DNA of 41,622 bases, taken from Granulosicoccaceae bacterium (lineage in GTDB: Bacteria; Pseudomonadota; Gammaproteobacteria; Granulosicoccales; Granulosicoccaceae). Below the pieces are notes generated by a model. It searched no databases and had not been told where the DNA came from. It worked only from the letters and a program-made list of their open reading frames with translations. How positions within the stretch are numbered: the first letter of the stretch is position 1; every line of letters begins with the position of its first letter. Where the stretch lies: contig JAHDCO010000014.1 in assembly GCA_020629835.1 (NCBI GenBank), forward strand, positions 7,788-49,409, read 5' to 3'. This document shows positions 40,835 through 41,622 of the stretch, piece by piece. The position numbers were made by a program, and so were the translations under genes.

Positions 40835-41622
40835 ATGCAGAGCATGATGAATGCGTGGTGTCGATCAGTTGCAACGGTTACCAAACGCCAGTGGCTGCTG
40901 CTGTGCTGGTGTGTAGCGGCTGCATTACCAGGGCTCACACATGCGGCAGAGACCACCAAACCTTGGCTGGTAGAAACCGTTTCCGCCGCGGATGCGCGTC
41001 ACTTACTGTCCCGAACGGGTTTTAGCGCAGAACCTGAGGCACAGCTTCGTATCGCGGGCCTGAGCCGTCAGGAGGCGATCGACAAAATAATGGCGGGATT
41101 CAAAATTCTGCCAGACAAACAAATGCCCATGTGGACGCAAGAACCGGCACCACTGTATTGGGCGCGACGCGATCTGGACGCTGAGCAAAGGCGACAATTC
41201 AATCGACTAAGAGACCAGGAACTGGCTGAATTACGTCAGTGGTGGATTGATGAAATGCTTACCACCTCATCGCCACAAACTGAACGCATGGTGTTGTTCT
41301 GGCACGACCACTTCGCCACCAGCTACGCAGGGCTAAACCGTCAGTCGCTGGCAATGGCCCGGCAGAATCAAACCTTTCGGCAACTCGGTATGGGGGACTT
41401 TGAATCTCTATTACGCGCCATGATACGAGATCCGGCGTTACTGAACTTTTTGGATAACGTGAGTAACCGTAAGCGCAGCCCAAATGAGAATCTGGCTCGA
41501 GAGCTCATGGAGTTGTTTACCTTGGGTGAGGGCAACTACACCGAATCGGATGTGCGAGAAGCTGCAAGAGCACTCACCGGCTACGGCGTGTCTCAAAATA
41601 AAAATCTGTCTGCGCGATTTAA
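40835..41622 (+). CDS. DUF1800 family protein, N-terminal part (cut by window end)
   Basis: An open frame runs from ATG 40835 to the last base, 262 codons without a stop. The N terminus has a signal peptide (hydrophobic WLLLCWCVAAALPG, cleavage near THAAE). The family signatures follow: ARHLLSRTGFSAEPE, LRQWWIDEMLTTSSPQTERM, VLFWHDHFATS, MIRDPALLNFLD, NENLARELMELFTLGEGNYTE and DVREAARALTGYGV. DUF1800 proteins are exported and are usually followed by a DUF1501 protein. Their function is unclear. The 123-bp gap to the divergent DUF4864-like gene holds both promoters. A start at 40844 is also possible. Confidence 0.92.
   Translation, partial: MQSMMNAWCRSVATVTKRQWLLLCWCVAAALPGLTHAAETTKPWLVETVSAADARHLLSRTGFSAEPEAQLRIAGLSRQEAIDKIMAGFKILPDKQMPMWTQEPAPLYWARRDLDAEQRRQFNRLRDQELAELRQWWIDEMLTTSSPQTERMVLFWHDHFATSYAGLNRQSLAMARQNQTFRQLGMGDFESLLRAMIRDPALLNFLDNVSNRKRSPNENLARELMELFTLGEGNYTESDVREAARALTGYGVSQNKNLSARF

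Noticed and set aside
1-41622. CRISPR arrays, insertion sequences, integrases or prophage genes
   Set aside because: No regularly spaced repeats, transposase or integrase motifs, or terminal inverted repeats were seen in either strand.

Overview
The window looks like a piece of chromosome from a free-living, probably marine, gammaproteobacterium. The left third has classic gammaproteobacterial gene order: smpB divergent from ratA-rnfH, then bamE, nadK, mutS, and pncC / recA / recX / alaS / lysC / csrA followed by tRNA-Arg(ACG) and tRNA-Ser(GCT). Gene content further right (serine-cycle enzymes, methylated-amine demethylation genes, a DUF1800 protein) would fit a Granulosicoccus-like or related marine lineage. 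That placement is an inference from gene content only; no rRNA is present.

Layout. 1-12.8 kb: housekeeping (trans-translation, outer-membrane assembly, NAD phosphorylation, mismatch repair, recombination, tRNA charging, lysine/threonine pathway entry, global regulator CsrA, two tRNAs). 12.8-18 kb: a GlxA/AraC-type regulator, an MttB-family methyltransferase of the non-pyrrolysine type and a dimethylglycine-dehydrogenase-like flavoprotein with a folate-binding GcvT domain. 18-19.6 kb: a membrane GGDEF protein with a degenerate EAL domain on the minus strand. 20.1-22.8 kb: a taurine/nitrate-type ABC cassette whose permease carries a very large N-terminal extension and which has no binding protein beside it; it ends at a strong intrinsic terminator. 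23.2-28.5 kb: a complete dipeptide/opine-type ABC importer (Tat-exported binding protein, two permeases, one fused double ATPase). 28.5-34.9 kb: a serine-cycle block made of malate-CoA ligase mtkAB and a class V (serine-glyoxylate) aminotransferase on the minus strand, and malyl-CoA lyase mclA, an atypical LuxR-type response regulator and a hydroxypyruvate/glyoxylate reductase on both strands. 34.9-41.6 kb: TerC, glucokinase, a cryptochrome/photolyase-like protein, a lipoprotein, folD, a small exported protein and the start of a DUF1800 protein cut by the window end.

How the genes may work together. The MttB-like and DMGDH-like enzymes would remove methyl groups from quaternary or tertiary amines such as glycine betaine or dimethylglycine and load them on tetrahydrofolate. 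FolD interconverts the folate C1 states. The serine cycle (aminotransferase, hydroxypyruvate reductase, MtkAB, Mcl) would then assimilate C1 units together with glyoxylate. The two ABC systems between these blocks are natural candidates to import the methylated substrate, although nothing in the sequence names the ligand. Several clear palindromes and leader hairpins lie at the control points of this island: upstream of mttB, upstream of the binding protein, between the aminotransferase and mclA, and between the response regulator and the reductase.

No CRISPR array, insertion sequence, prophage or integrase was seen.
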